Of a DNA stretch of 64,000 nucleotides, positions 37,081 through 47,047 are shown piece after piece (position 1 is the first letter of the stretch; each line of letters starts with the position of its first letter). Position numbers and translations under genes: made by a program. The notes beneath the pieces are model-generated. The model was not told where the DNA came from, did no database searches, and saw only the letters and a list, made by a program, of their open reading frames with translations. The stretch comes from Piper betle (Eukaryota > Streptophyta > Magnoliopsida > Piperales > Piperaceae), in NCBI GenBank assembly GCA_033002965.1, contig JAURVB010013563.1:107893-171892 (forward strand), in the 5' to 3' direction.

Positions 37081-37325
37081 TGATCACTGCAACCAATCAA
37101 TGGCGGTTGGAATCAGATGAAGATCATCTGATTCCAAGGGTTTCCAGGAACTCTTCCTGAAGATGCGGAGCACTCAACAATTCTCAAATTTCAATTCAAA
37201 AGTCATAACCGAATTCTGTTACACATTTCAGTTTTATAGCTATCCCGCCCCTTTCCCTCATTCAAGAATTGGAAATTACACTTTTACCCATACTCTATAC
37301 CCTCCCTCTAACAATAGTCATACCA
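36978..37325 (-). repeat. 5' LTR of the gypsy element
   Basis: 348 bp with the same TG...CA ends as the copy at 32069. Hairpin at 37109-37135 is perfectly paired, as in the other LTR. Followed by the TTTTG duplication at 37326-37330. Confidence 0.95.
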
Positions 37326-37330
37326 TTTTG

Positions 37331-37899
37331 TTTGTGTGTTCTTCTTGAATAAAAAGTTTGTGCAATGTTTTAAATTTAATATATCGGGTTTGTGGTTTTA
37401 AATTCTGTCAAGAAAATTTTATTGCATGTGATTTGCCTAAACCAATAGTTTTTTACCTTGTGCTGACTAACTATGCTAATAATTTGAGTTTGTTCTAGCT
37501 TATATTAGTTGATATGCATCAGATTTCGAATAGAAAACACTGCATCGCATGTTAATAATAATTTATCTTCACCTTTTGTATATTTATTTGATTTTGTTTA
37601 TGAAGTTCATTCAATTTATCTCTTTTTGTGAAATGATTATGTTCTTAATGTGATTTTTTATAATGTGTTGCTATCCCAATGGATATACTTTTATGATATA
37701 TGGAGCCCCTTGTTGCAACTCACTGGTTTTGTTTGCCATTCCTCTTATAATAGCCAATTTTCAAGCTTCTTGTACATATCAACCATATTCTCCTCAACTA
37801 TTGTTTAAAAATTATAAATCACCTCTTTGTTCATTGTGATAATAAATCATCTTGGCCACCAATTAAATGCTGTCAAGGGGTTGGTTAATGACAAGCAAA
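37331..37899 (+). other. Remainder of bHLH intron 1
   Basis: T-rich, intron-like DNA between the gypsy insertion and the second bHLH exon. The exact acceptor is uncertain; candidates around 37915-37920 do not restore phase with the exon 1 donor, consistent with decay in this part. Confidence 0.45.
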
Positions 37900-40899
37900 T
37901 AATTTTATTTGGTTGGTATAGTTTTCTCTACCTTGAACTGTCTGCGGATGAATATTGTTCTCTGCTGCAAAATGTTGGTGCTAAGTGAAGTCTACCATGA
38001 AGATGAAGTCACAATTGTAATTGAGACGTTACTCCATCAAGTCCACATGGTAGGAGAAGGGTATGTATTGCAACTTTTAGCTTTCTTGTTCTCTGTGTTT
38101 GTTTGAGCTTTTAAAGTTCAACTTGGTTGAGAGAATTCATTCTGGGTTGTGATTTGATCTAATTGCAGAATTATAGGACAAGTTGCATTCTGTGAGAACA
38201 TAGATGGATTCTTGCTGAATCCCACTCTTTAGATCAAGTTGGCGTCAATGATAATCAAGATGATTTTCAGGTATAACCAAATTGAAGCCGATATCTGTTG
38301 CCCCATTAATTTATTTATAAAGAAATTCCAGTTTATAATTTCTACAATTTTTCATGCTCTAAATTATACAATTCTATGATGGAACCCTTAATATATACCA
38401 TGATTTCCCCTTTGGTATCACTAGCGAGCTCATTAAAATTTATTAGTGCTACAATCTTAACTGTTTTTATATTTTAATCTTTGGCTAGGATCCGGGAGAA
38501 AGTGAGAGTCAGTTTTCATCTGGAATCAAGGTAAAAAGGATTTAACTGTTGGATTGAAATTTGAGATAATTGTTGGTAGTTTTTTGTCTTCAATCCATCA
38601 TCCTATTGTTTATACCTAAATTAATTTCAAATGATGCTTGATTTATGGTTTTCATAATTTTGCAGACAATTGCACTGATACCTCTTTCTTCTCGAAGTGT
38701 GCTTGAGTTGGGATCTCTCCACAAGGTTAGAAGAGTACAAAAAATAAGAATTTGCGCTAAATTTCATAAGTCAATAAATCCTACAAGAACATCAATTTTG
38801 AGCCAATGTTAAATTTTATGACAGATGCTTGAAAACTTTGATTTTGTTGATCACACTAAACACTTATTCAGGGAAGCTAGAAAGCCCACTTGGGTCTTCT
38901 CTTTCTGAGAACTATATGCCCGTGGAAAACAGTGGAAGCTCCATTGAATCATCAACAAGAATGTCACTGAATAGACTCCCACAAGAACCTGATGGTTTAA
39001 CAAGGACTGTAAATGCATCATGTAGTGTTGTTCCTGTGGCGACAACAGGCCAACTTCTTCTGTCACAACACTGCATTCATGGATCCCCAACTATGTTCTT
39101 CCCTTGCTTCCATCAAAATCTACCTCTTCCATTTGTGAATGCAAATGCAACTTTTAGATCTCTTAAAAGAGAAGTGGATGAAATTTATATATTGCCTCAA
39201 AATGAGTGTGCAAGTCGAACACCTTATAGTCTACATACCCAACAAGGATTTGATCACCACAAGGCTCTATGTTCAATCCCAAGAGCCAAAGTGACAGATT
39301 TGAGACATGTTTGTACTCCTGTTTATAATTTTGATCCATTAGATCTTGGTGGTAGAACATCTTCTCTCCAAAACATCTCATCCTATGCAAGTGGGGTTGA
39401 AGTTGACACAGATGTTGATCATAATGCTCCATCAACACAATTCTTGTTTGGTGAGGATTTATATAATGATCAGCCAAGCAAGCATAGCTCAAACTTGAGT
39501 GTTGGTTCCTCTCATTCCATGTCAGATTTGCAAATAGATTCCTGTGCTATTCAACAAATCTCATATGGTGGAGGTGGAAGAACAGTTATTGACCTTAATC
39601 CTTCATCATCAAGTGCTTGGCAAACATCATGCAGTTCTTTGTAACACATTGATCGAACCTGCTTGTCTGCCCTCTCCACACTAATCCAAAGCCCAGATAT
39701 TATCCCACCTCCACATACTAGGAAGTCTCCTCATGTTCAAGAGTCCCCAACGGAAGTATCTCTAACAATCGAAGAAGGTGCCTCAGCCAGTGAAAGCACA
39801 AAAATGGCAGGTAAAAGCAATGGAATTGAGCAGTCTGAGAAGTTAGCTCCAACCAAAATGATCCAAAAAAAAGCTAGGCCAGGGCAAGGTGGTCTCCCTA
39901 GACCCAAAGACCAGCAACAAATTCAAGATAGGAAAATGGAGTTACGCTACCTTGTGCCTAGTGGTGAACAAGTAAGTAATTAAGTTGTTGTGATCATAGT
40001 AATGAGATGTATATCAAATTCTTTTCACCAAATTACTTCATTTTTTACCATCTGGTATTGATAGACTACTGGGTAGAACATTAAAGTATGTGCTTTTCTT
40101 CAAGGCATGATCAAGTATGCTAAAAGACTTCCTTCTATTGATGAGCCAAGGTTAAGAGGATTGTAAGTATGAACTATGAATACCCATTTAAAATGAAGTA
40201 CAAATGAATTTACAAACATTTCTTTTGTAGATAATTGAAGGGGGAATGGGTTTGTTCTGAAAGAATCAGGTGGGGGTGCCAATGGTTGCACTTGGGCTTT
40301 TGAAATTGGAGGCCAAACCATGATCTGTCCACTCATGGTAGAAAACCTCAACCCCACAAGCCAGACGCTTGTTGAGGTGATACACATTTTTTCTTCACAT
40401 ATCCTTCTATTAAGTTGTTGCAATTAAAAAAATCGTCGTTGATCTATGTTCCAATAGGTTCCGGTATGAGAAACCCTAATTCGATCTCGAAACCTATCAG
40501 AATGTTACTCTCATGATTCATTTCTAATAAGAACTCCATACTTGTCCTTGCAGATGAGTTGTGAGGAAAAAGGCTAATTTTGGAGATTGCAGACATGATC
40601 AAGGGATTTGGCTTGGTAATACTCAGAGGAGTGATAGAAATTAAAGATGACAAGATATGGTCTCGGTTTATTGTTGAGGTTAAGAAGCTCTTCACCATAT
40701 GCCTAAGTAGCTACAGCCTCTGGTCTCCTTTCTATCCATCTCATTTTGATAAATTCTACAGGCAAACAAGGAAGTGACAAGGACAGATATTTTTCTTTCT
40801 TTTGTTCAACTTCTGCAACATATCTCAGGAAGCAACTCCAATTCAAGGAATGCAACTTTAGTAGAGAGCAGCCGTGTAGGACCTCTACCTTCAATCTAG

Positions 40900-41125
40900 C
40901 CAATGATCAACTAATCAAGTTGTATAATGCAAACATCTAGGATTGCCAAGAGTGGGAATGGTTTCCTGCTATGATTGGTTTTTCCAGATTTTGAGCTCAA
41001 TTGTGGCCATGAAAAATTAAAGAATGTACATTTGTGACAATGTATCCGTAATTGAGTTTTTGTGCAATGGTCACAAGTTGTTTGTAAGTAATATATTGTG
41101 GTGGAAGGTGAGGAGACTTCCATGG
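40900..41125. other. 3' flank of the bHLH locus
   Basis: Probable 3' untranslated region and spacer; the copia element starts at 41126. Confidence 0.5.
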
Positions 41126-41607
41126 TGTTGGAGTAGATTGCCTATGCCAACATGTGTGACATGATAATCACCAATAATCAAGCAAAGAAACAAAATATTG
41201 AGAACAAGGACACTAGAAATTAACATGGAAAACCCCCAAATCGAGGGTAAAAATCCCTAGAGAGAAAATTTCTTACGAAGAAGAATTACAAATTGTACTT
41301 TACAATAAATCTCATTCTCTCTCTCTCTCAACCTAGAAGCCCTCTTCTAGCACCTTGGAACCCTCCTTGTGCAAAAATAGGTTATAATAAGGATACACTG
41401 AAGAAACATACCAAAAATAACATAAATACATGAAGAACCATCTAAAACCACCCAAAAACCAGTGTTTCCCGCATCATGAGCATCACGGGCATGCCGCCCG
41501 AGCACCCGAGCGATGGGCCATTTTTTCTGGCCTTCATGGTTCTCGGGTGCTCCGAAACTGAGCACTCGAGCTCTCTCCTACTTTCTTCTTTCTGCTTCAA
41601 ATCAGCA
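41126..41607 (-). repeat. 3' LTR of the copia element
   Basis: 482 bp on the plus strand from TGTTGGAGTAG to AAATCAGCA, giving TG...CA ends. Contains a CT-repeat at 41313-41330. The purine tract GGTGGAGAT on the minus strand (41608-41616) immediately precedes it. Confidence 0.8.
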
Positions 41608-41619
41608 ATCTCCACCTTG
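41608..41619 (-). other. Polypurine tract of the copia element
   Basis: Minus-strand CAAGGTGGAGAT next to the LTR start, a form common in plant copia elements. Confidence 0.7.
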
Positions 41620-41799
41620 GTGTGATAATATGCTCCATATTCTCGGACCAACATGAAGATCAACTTCATATCAAAACCAACATGAACCTGCACCTTACTG
41701 ACAGGGCCACAACCCTCTATTGGCTGCACTCCTCATCATCTAGCAATGAGACACTCTAAAGAATCCCAAACAATGCCTAAACTTCTCTGAAGTCACCGA

Positions 41800-43500
41800 C
41801 TTAGTAACATATTAGCTTCATTATTCTTAGTTTGTCAAGCTAACCAAACCATCATTAATAAATTCCCTAAGTTTATGATACCTCACATCAATGTGTTTAA
41901 TCATTGCATGAAACACCAGATTCTTAGCCAAATGAATGATACTCTGATTATCATAATGCAACTCCACCGAATTTTGAGAAACACCTAATTCATTCACTAA
42001 ACCACATAACCATACAGCTTCCAAGGCACACTCTACCATAGCCATATACTCTGCTTCTATCATAGCCAGGACGACCGTCGATTGAAGCATCGACTTTCAA
42101 GAAATAGCACCTCCACCCAAAGTGAATACATAACCTATTTTCAACCTCCTCATATCTAGATCCCCAACATAATTTGAGTCCACAAAACCAATCAACCTGT
42201 AATCCTCATGAATAGAAACCACTCCATAATTAGTAGTAAATATCAAATACCACATAATCCATTTCACAACATTCCAATGCTTTTTCCCTAGATTAGCTAT
42301 ATACTTACCAACTATATTCACAACATATGCGATATCCGGCCTTGTACAAACCATGAAATACGTCAAACACACAATAACTTTTTTTTTTTTGATAAACACA
42401 CAACAACTTGTACATAAGAAAATTTTAACATTTCTACCATACCATCATCTTTTGTAGGAGACATAGCTGATAAAAGATTAAAGTGTTGAGCAAGAAGAAC
42501 TAACACCATCTTAGCATTATCCATGTCAAACTTTTGCAAAAACTTTTCCACATACTTTCGCTGTGACAACCACAATTTTTTGGCTTTCCTGTCTTGTTTG
42601 ATCTCCATGCCAGGAGTTTTCTTAGCCTCACCTAGATATTTCATGTCAAACTCCATTGATAACTGAGACTTATATTTTATTCACTTCAACCAAAATCTTA
42701 GTAGCAATCAACATATCATCAACGTATAATAGCAAATAAATATATGACATCACCAAGTGCTATGAAATAAACACAGCTATCATACTCAATCCGAGTATAC
42801 CTAACCTGATTCATAAATGTATCAAACCTTTTATACCACTGGCGAGGAAATTATTTCAAACCATATAGTGATTTATTCAATTTGCACATTATATGCTCCT
42901 TGCCATATTTTTTGAAGCCCTTAAGTTGATACATAAAAATCTGCTCTCCAAATCTCCATGAAGAAAAACTATTTTCACATCTAGTTATTCCAATTCCAGA
43001 TCATAGATTGCCAACAAAGCTAAAATCACTTTGATTGAAGTATGTTTGACCACCGGTGAGAATATCTCATTATAGTTCCCACCCTCTTGTTGAGCATAAT
43101 ACATTGCTACTAACTGAGCCTTATATTTTTCTCCATCTTTCTCGAAAATTGCTTCCTTTTTTCCAAAACACCCACTTGCAACCAATTATCTTCCTTTTGA
43201 TGGCTCCACCAAATCCTAAGTCTTATTTTTATGAAGAGACTCAAGTTCTTCCATCATTGTCGTCATCCAACGACTTCCTTCCTTGCTATGCATAGCCTCC
43301 TTATAGGAAGTTGGATAACCACTCCCCACCACCAAAGCAAAAGCAACAACATCCTCAAACCCAAGTCAGATTGGAGGACATATCTGCCTCCTCTCCCGAT
43401 CTCTAGCCAAGAAATAGGTCTACAAATGTTCTTTACCACTAGATGATCCTTTCTCCTCAGATGGTTCAACAGACTCCACCTCAACTAACAATTTTGTAGA
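41800..43500 (-). pseudogene. Copia reverse transcriptase and RNase H remnant
   Basis: Frames 42985-43185 (EKDGEKYKAQLVA, NEIFSPVVKHTSIKV), 42363-42656 (WLSQRKYVEKFLQKF), 42097-42399 (TRPDIAYVV) and 41827-42090 (IEAEYMAMVE, KHIDVRYHKLREF) cover RT to RNase H. The active-site YVDDM is readable on the minus strand near 42712-42731. Multiple stops and frame changes. Confidence 0.8.
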
Positions 43501-43839
43501 AGCATTTCCCACATCTAACTCTACTGAAACAATGCTCCTACCCTCATCAACCTTACCCTCCACTGGATTTACATGCAACCAACCAGGTTTCAACATGCAC
43601 TCCTCATCAAAGATAACATCCCTACCGATAATAACTTTCTCTCAGGTTGCATCCCACAACTTAAAACCTTTCATACCTTTTTGAACTCAAGAAACACACA
43701 CTCCCTTGACTTGGAGTCTAACTTAGACCGTTGTGTATCCTATATATGCATAAAATATAAACAACTAAAGACTTTCAAATTAGAATAGTTAATTGGTTTA
43801 CTTTTCCACATTTCTTTCAGAGCTTTCCTTTCCAGTGAA

Positions 43840-44480
43840 ACATGAGGTGACCTATTGATGATGAAACATGTTATATATATTTGTTGCCTCAACCCAAAAT
43901 ATCTTAGGCAACTATGCAGTCAACCTCACACACATTGCCTTCTCCGGCAAAGTCCTATTTATCCTTTTAGCAACACCGTTCTGTTGAGGTATGCATGGTG
44001 TTGTGAAATGTTGGTTTATACCTTTTTGTTGACAGAAATCAACAAATTCCTTGGACTTATACTCACCTCCATTATCAGACCTCAAATACTTGAACTTCTT
44101 TCCAGTTTGGGCTTCCACTTCCACCCTCCACTCTTAAACATAGAGAAAACTTCATCCTTATACTTCATGAAGTATACCTAAACCTTCTTGGAAAAATCAT
44201 CTATGAAGGTAATAAAACAGACAATACCACTATGAGATTTTATAGATGCCAACCCCCATACATTAGTATGAACATAATTCAAGACAAAACTACTAGTATG
44301 AGATGCGGGTGATTGAAACTCTACATTTGTTTGTTTGTCAAGAACAAAATACGTACAAAAGTTGAGATGACATGACTTCAAATCCTTGAGTAAATTATTA
44401 CTATGTAGTTTAGTCATGCCACTGTCACTCATATGATGTAACCTCATATGCCAAAGCAAACTATTCTCAGTGTCCTCCTA
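43840..44480 (-). pseudogene. Copia integrase and GAG-pre-integrase remnant
   Basis: Frame 44178-44459 holds LLWHMRLHHMSDSGM of the pre-integrase region and the start of the integrase core; 43912-44124 holds YLRSDNGGEY and CIPQQNGVAKRINRT, with the catalytic Asp of SDNGGEY kept. The glutamate-bearing motif is altered (AKRINRT in place of the usual AERxNRT). Confidence 0.75.
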
Positions 44481-44759
44481 AAAGTTAGACACTACACCAG
44501 TACTGACAACTGTGTGTCCCTGTAGCATATACAAATTCCTATTTTTTGGCTTTTTATGATCAAGACAATCTCTTAGTGACCTTCAAAACTCCTTTTGACA
44601 TGACAACTTTACATACATCATTATCTAAACAACCTAGTGAAATTAAAAATTTGTTCAATTCTAGCACATACCTCACATTAGTCAATGTCCAAATCACACC
44701 ATCAAACATTCCATTTCTCACAGATCCAATCCCAATAGTCTTGCAAGTAGAGTTGTTCT

Positions 44760-45720
44760 TACCAAAACTGAACTCTTATCAAAAGCTTGATAATCATATA
44801 AGCACTCCTTATTTAGACACATATGAAATGAGCATTCAGAATCCAAAATCCAACTATCCTCACCATTATTTGCACCATATGTGACTTTGAGAAGATACTC
44901 GACATCACTACCAAAATCAACTACACCAACTTGATCAATTATTTTGCCTATTTTTTCTCCCTATCTTGTTTCCTCTCATTGTAGTCTTTTTGAAGTGACC
45001 CTACTTTTTACAATAATAGTAAAGAACCTTGCTTTTATCACGCTTGCCCTTCCCCTTGCTTCCACTCCTTTTCTGAGAGACTTTCCCCTTGTTCTCGGGT
45101 TGCATATCTACATAAAGATTATCCCCATCATTCTTAATATCTTTTGTCTTTAGTCATTAATGCCTTAGATAACAAAGCTATAATAAGGTCATCAAATTCA
45201 ATAGAATCCTTACTATAGAACAAAGTCTTTGCAAATGATTTACATACTGAATTCAAAAGGTTAATAAGCATGGAGGTCTTATCATCCATTGCAATCTTCT
45301 CATCACTGCACAATAAATCATTACACAATTTGTTAAACTTATGCAAATGAGATTGCAAAGAATGAGAGTCACTTATTTTCAAGTAATATAAGTGTCTCTT
45401 AAGATAGGCCTTGTTAGTGAAAGATTTTGTCATATATGTGCTCTCTAATTTTATCCATAAAGCAAATGGAGATTTTATATGCAAAATACTGCAATAAATT
45501 TCATTAGAGAGATGTATGTAATGGCATCCAATGCCCTCTCTTCTAAATTAATCAATCTTTAACAAACATATCATGAGGTTTTTACCCTCACGAATAATAC
45601 CCATGAGACCTTGATTAATAAGAATATCATTTACCTTTTCTTGATTCCCGTTAAACTTCTTAACATCAAGTTTCAAAGATGACCCACCCTTGACTAACCA
45701 CATCCATAAAAGAGATATAA
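44760..45720 (-). pseudogene. Copia gag remnant with zinc knuckle and protease trace
   Basis: Frame 45134-45484 is a UBN2-type gag (LWIKLESTYMTKS, LHKFNKLCNDL); an upstream broken frame (45485-45710) supplies the N-terminal part. A degenerate knuckle (YYCKK-GHFKKDY) is near 44975-45015 and a WILDSECSFHMC protease trace near 44820-44860. Confidence 0.7.
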
Positions 45721-45761
45721 AAGAATACTTTCAACCTTTTTTGCACCGAATCCTATCAACC

Positions 45762-45778
45762 AATGCTGTGATACTAAT
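45762..45778 (-). other. Decayed primer-binding site of the copia element
   Basis: Minus-strand 'TTAGTATCACAGC' next to the 5' LTR differs at a few positions from the initiator-Met primer sequence TTGGTATCAGAGC. Confidence 0.65.
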
Positions 45779-46113
45779 TGTTAGAGTAGATTGCATATGT
45801 GGAAGTGTATGATAAGATAATTGCCAATAAATAATTAAAGAAACAAAATATTAAGAACAAAGACACCTTAATTAACGTGTAAAATCACCAAACTCAAGGG
45901 TAAAAATTTATAGAGAGAAAATTCATTATGAAGAAAGTTTATAAATTGCACCTTCGAATAAAATACTTTCTCTCTCTCAACTTAGAAAAAACTCTCTTCT
46001 AATACCATGAAACCCTCCTTATACAAAAATAACTTACCAGAAGGATATACCGATACACGAAGAACCATCTAAAACCGTCCAAAACCTGTGTTACCCGTGT
46101 CACGGGCATTGTA
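45779..46113 (-). repeat. Truncated 5' LTR of the copia element
   Basis: Matches 41126-41480 from TGTTAGAGTAG to 'cacgggcat', then similarity stops; the outer ~125 bp (U3) is missing. Divergence from the other LTR is large, with several small indels. Confidence 0.75.
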
Positions 46114-47047
46114 AATCACCCATACGTTGTAAAGAAGACAGACCCTTGGCATTCACACATTTAAGTAAATCACCTAATATATTTCTTATTAAATGTAAAG
46201 TTATTATAGTAAATGCTAATTGACATGGACAAGTATATCACATTCAAGGAGATAAATTGTTACATTTTATATTTAGACATGGATTGCTGCATTTACGTTG
46301 TTGTGTTCTTGACATTTTTTTTAGCTAAGAGCTTATGGGCAATTTCATCCCTTAAATAAAAAAATAAGTGATTAGATATTAAAGATTCAGTTCCGTAATT
46401 TTTATTCATGCTAATAACTACTCCAAAATTTTTAAGTCAAATAACTAAATAAAGAAAATTTTGAAACTTATAAATTTTGACAAGTATTTTATTATATTTT
46501 TTTCTAAAATTTATATCATGACCGTTAATTTTTTATCTAATGGTTTAAATTAAAGAGTTATATATATATAAGTATATATCATGAAACCAACTTGTAATAC
46601 CTAACCGGAAAAATTGGAACCTATAAAGTTTTTCCGATGATAAAAAAATTTTAATTTCTAATAATTTGTGGTAGTTATGGGAATTAAAGTTTGTTTTTTA
46701 TTGTTTGTCACAAAAATAACCCCTAACTAAAGTACTTAAGACATAATTATTCTCATCATTAGTCAATTATATTATATCATTTGTCTGCAAGGGTAGATCA
46801 GTAAATTTCTTTGATAACTAGATATTTTAAATGACGATTATACCCCTCATCGCCTTCGTTCAACGCTCACCGAACCCCACCATCTTCGCTCCCTCCTACC
46901 TTCCCCTCCCCGACCCGGCCCGGCCGCCGGCACTCCGTTTTCCGGCCATTCTTACGCCGGGATCTGCCGCGATCACCGGCGATCCGAAATCTCCACCGCT
47001 CGAAGCCTCCGGACGGTCGCCCGGAGCTTGCGGTGGTGGCGGAGAAC
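46114..47047 (+). promoter_or_regulatory. Upstream region of the PUX10-like gene
   Basis: AT-rich spacer to about 46830, then a sharp change to GC-rich, CCG-rich leader (46850-47047). The promoter of the PUX10-like gene must lie here; no single TATA box can be assigned with confidence. Confidence 0.4.

Larger units (their letters stand above)
32069..37325 (-). mobile_element. Structurally complete Ty3/gypsy retrotransposon (5257 bp)
   Basis: Coding strand is minus. It has two 348-bp LTRs with TG...CA ends, a 5-bp target duplication, an initiator-Met primer site, a polypurine tract, and gag-protease-RT-RNase H-integrase in Ty3/gypsy order. Short LTRs, small size and a CFRCDEKF-PGHKC knuckle suggest the chromovirus group, perhaps Reina-like. 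Reading is broken by at least three single-base losses and one stop, so this copy is not autonomous as written. It sits antisense in intron 1 of the bHLH gene. LTRs differ at 5 of 348 positions (1.4 percent), implying a fairly recent insertion. Confidence 0.95.
31927..40899 (+). pseudogene. LONESOME HIGHWAY-like bHLH transcription factor, split by a gypsy element
   Basis: LHW-like proteins have an N-terminal MYC-type domain, an atypical bHLH and a C-terminal dimerisation region; they pair with TMO5-type bHLHs in vascular cell division. Exon 1: 31927-about 32021 (EAIRSLCGSHAWVYGIIWR). Later exons: about 37900-38060, 38169-38270, 38489-38530, 38666-38725, 38825-39971, about 40060-40162, 40231-40376, 40554-40678, 40762-40899. 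Telling blocks: HQVHMVGEG, GIKTIALIPL, RPKDQQQIQDR (basic region), GCTWAFEIGGQTMICP, EIADMIKGFGLVILRGV, and ANKEVTRTDIF before the final stop. Breaks: one base lost near 38197, one gained near 38871, an in-frame TAA at 39642-39644, one base lost near 40104, one lost near 40573, and a TGA at 40236. Most splice sites remain intact, so decay is recent or some breaks are assembly errors. Intron 1 contains the gypsy element 32069-37325. Confidence 0.8.
41126..46113 (-). mobile_element. Ty1/copia retrotransposon, old and 5'-truncated
   Basis: Read on the minus strand: partial 5' LTR (45779-46113), decayed initiator-Met primer site, gag, zinc knuckle, protease, integrase, reverse transcriptase, RNase H, polypurine tract and a full 3' LTR (41126-41607). 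Copia gene order (integrase before RT) is clear. All frames carry stops and shifts, and the two LTRs differ far more than those of the gypsy element, so this is a much older insertion. It lies between the bHLH pseudogene and the PUX10-like gene. Confidence 0.9.

Noticed and set aside
37163..37348. 61-codon plus frame matching the start of the frame at 32254
   Set aside because: Both are the same part of the two LTRs read in the plus direction, not a gene pair.
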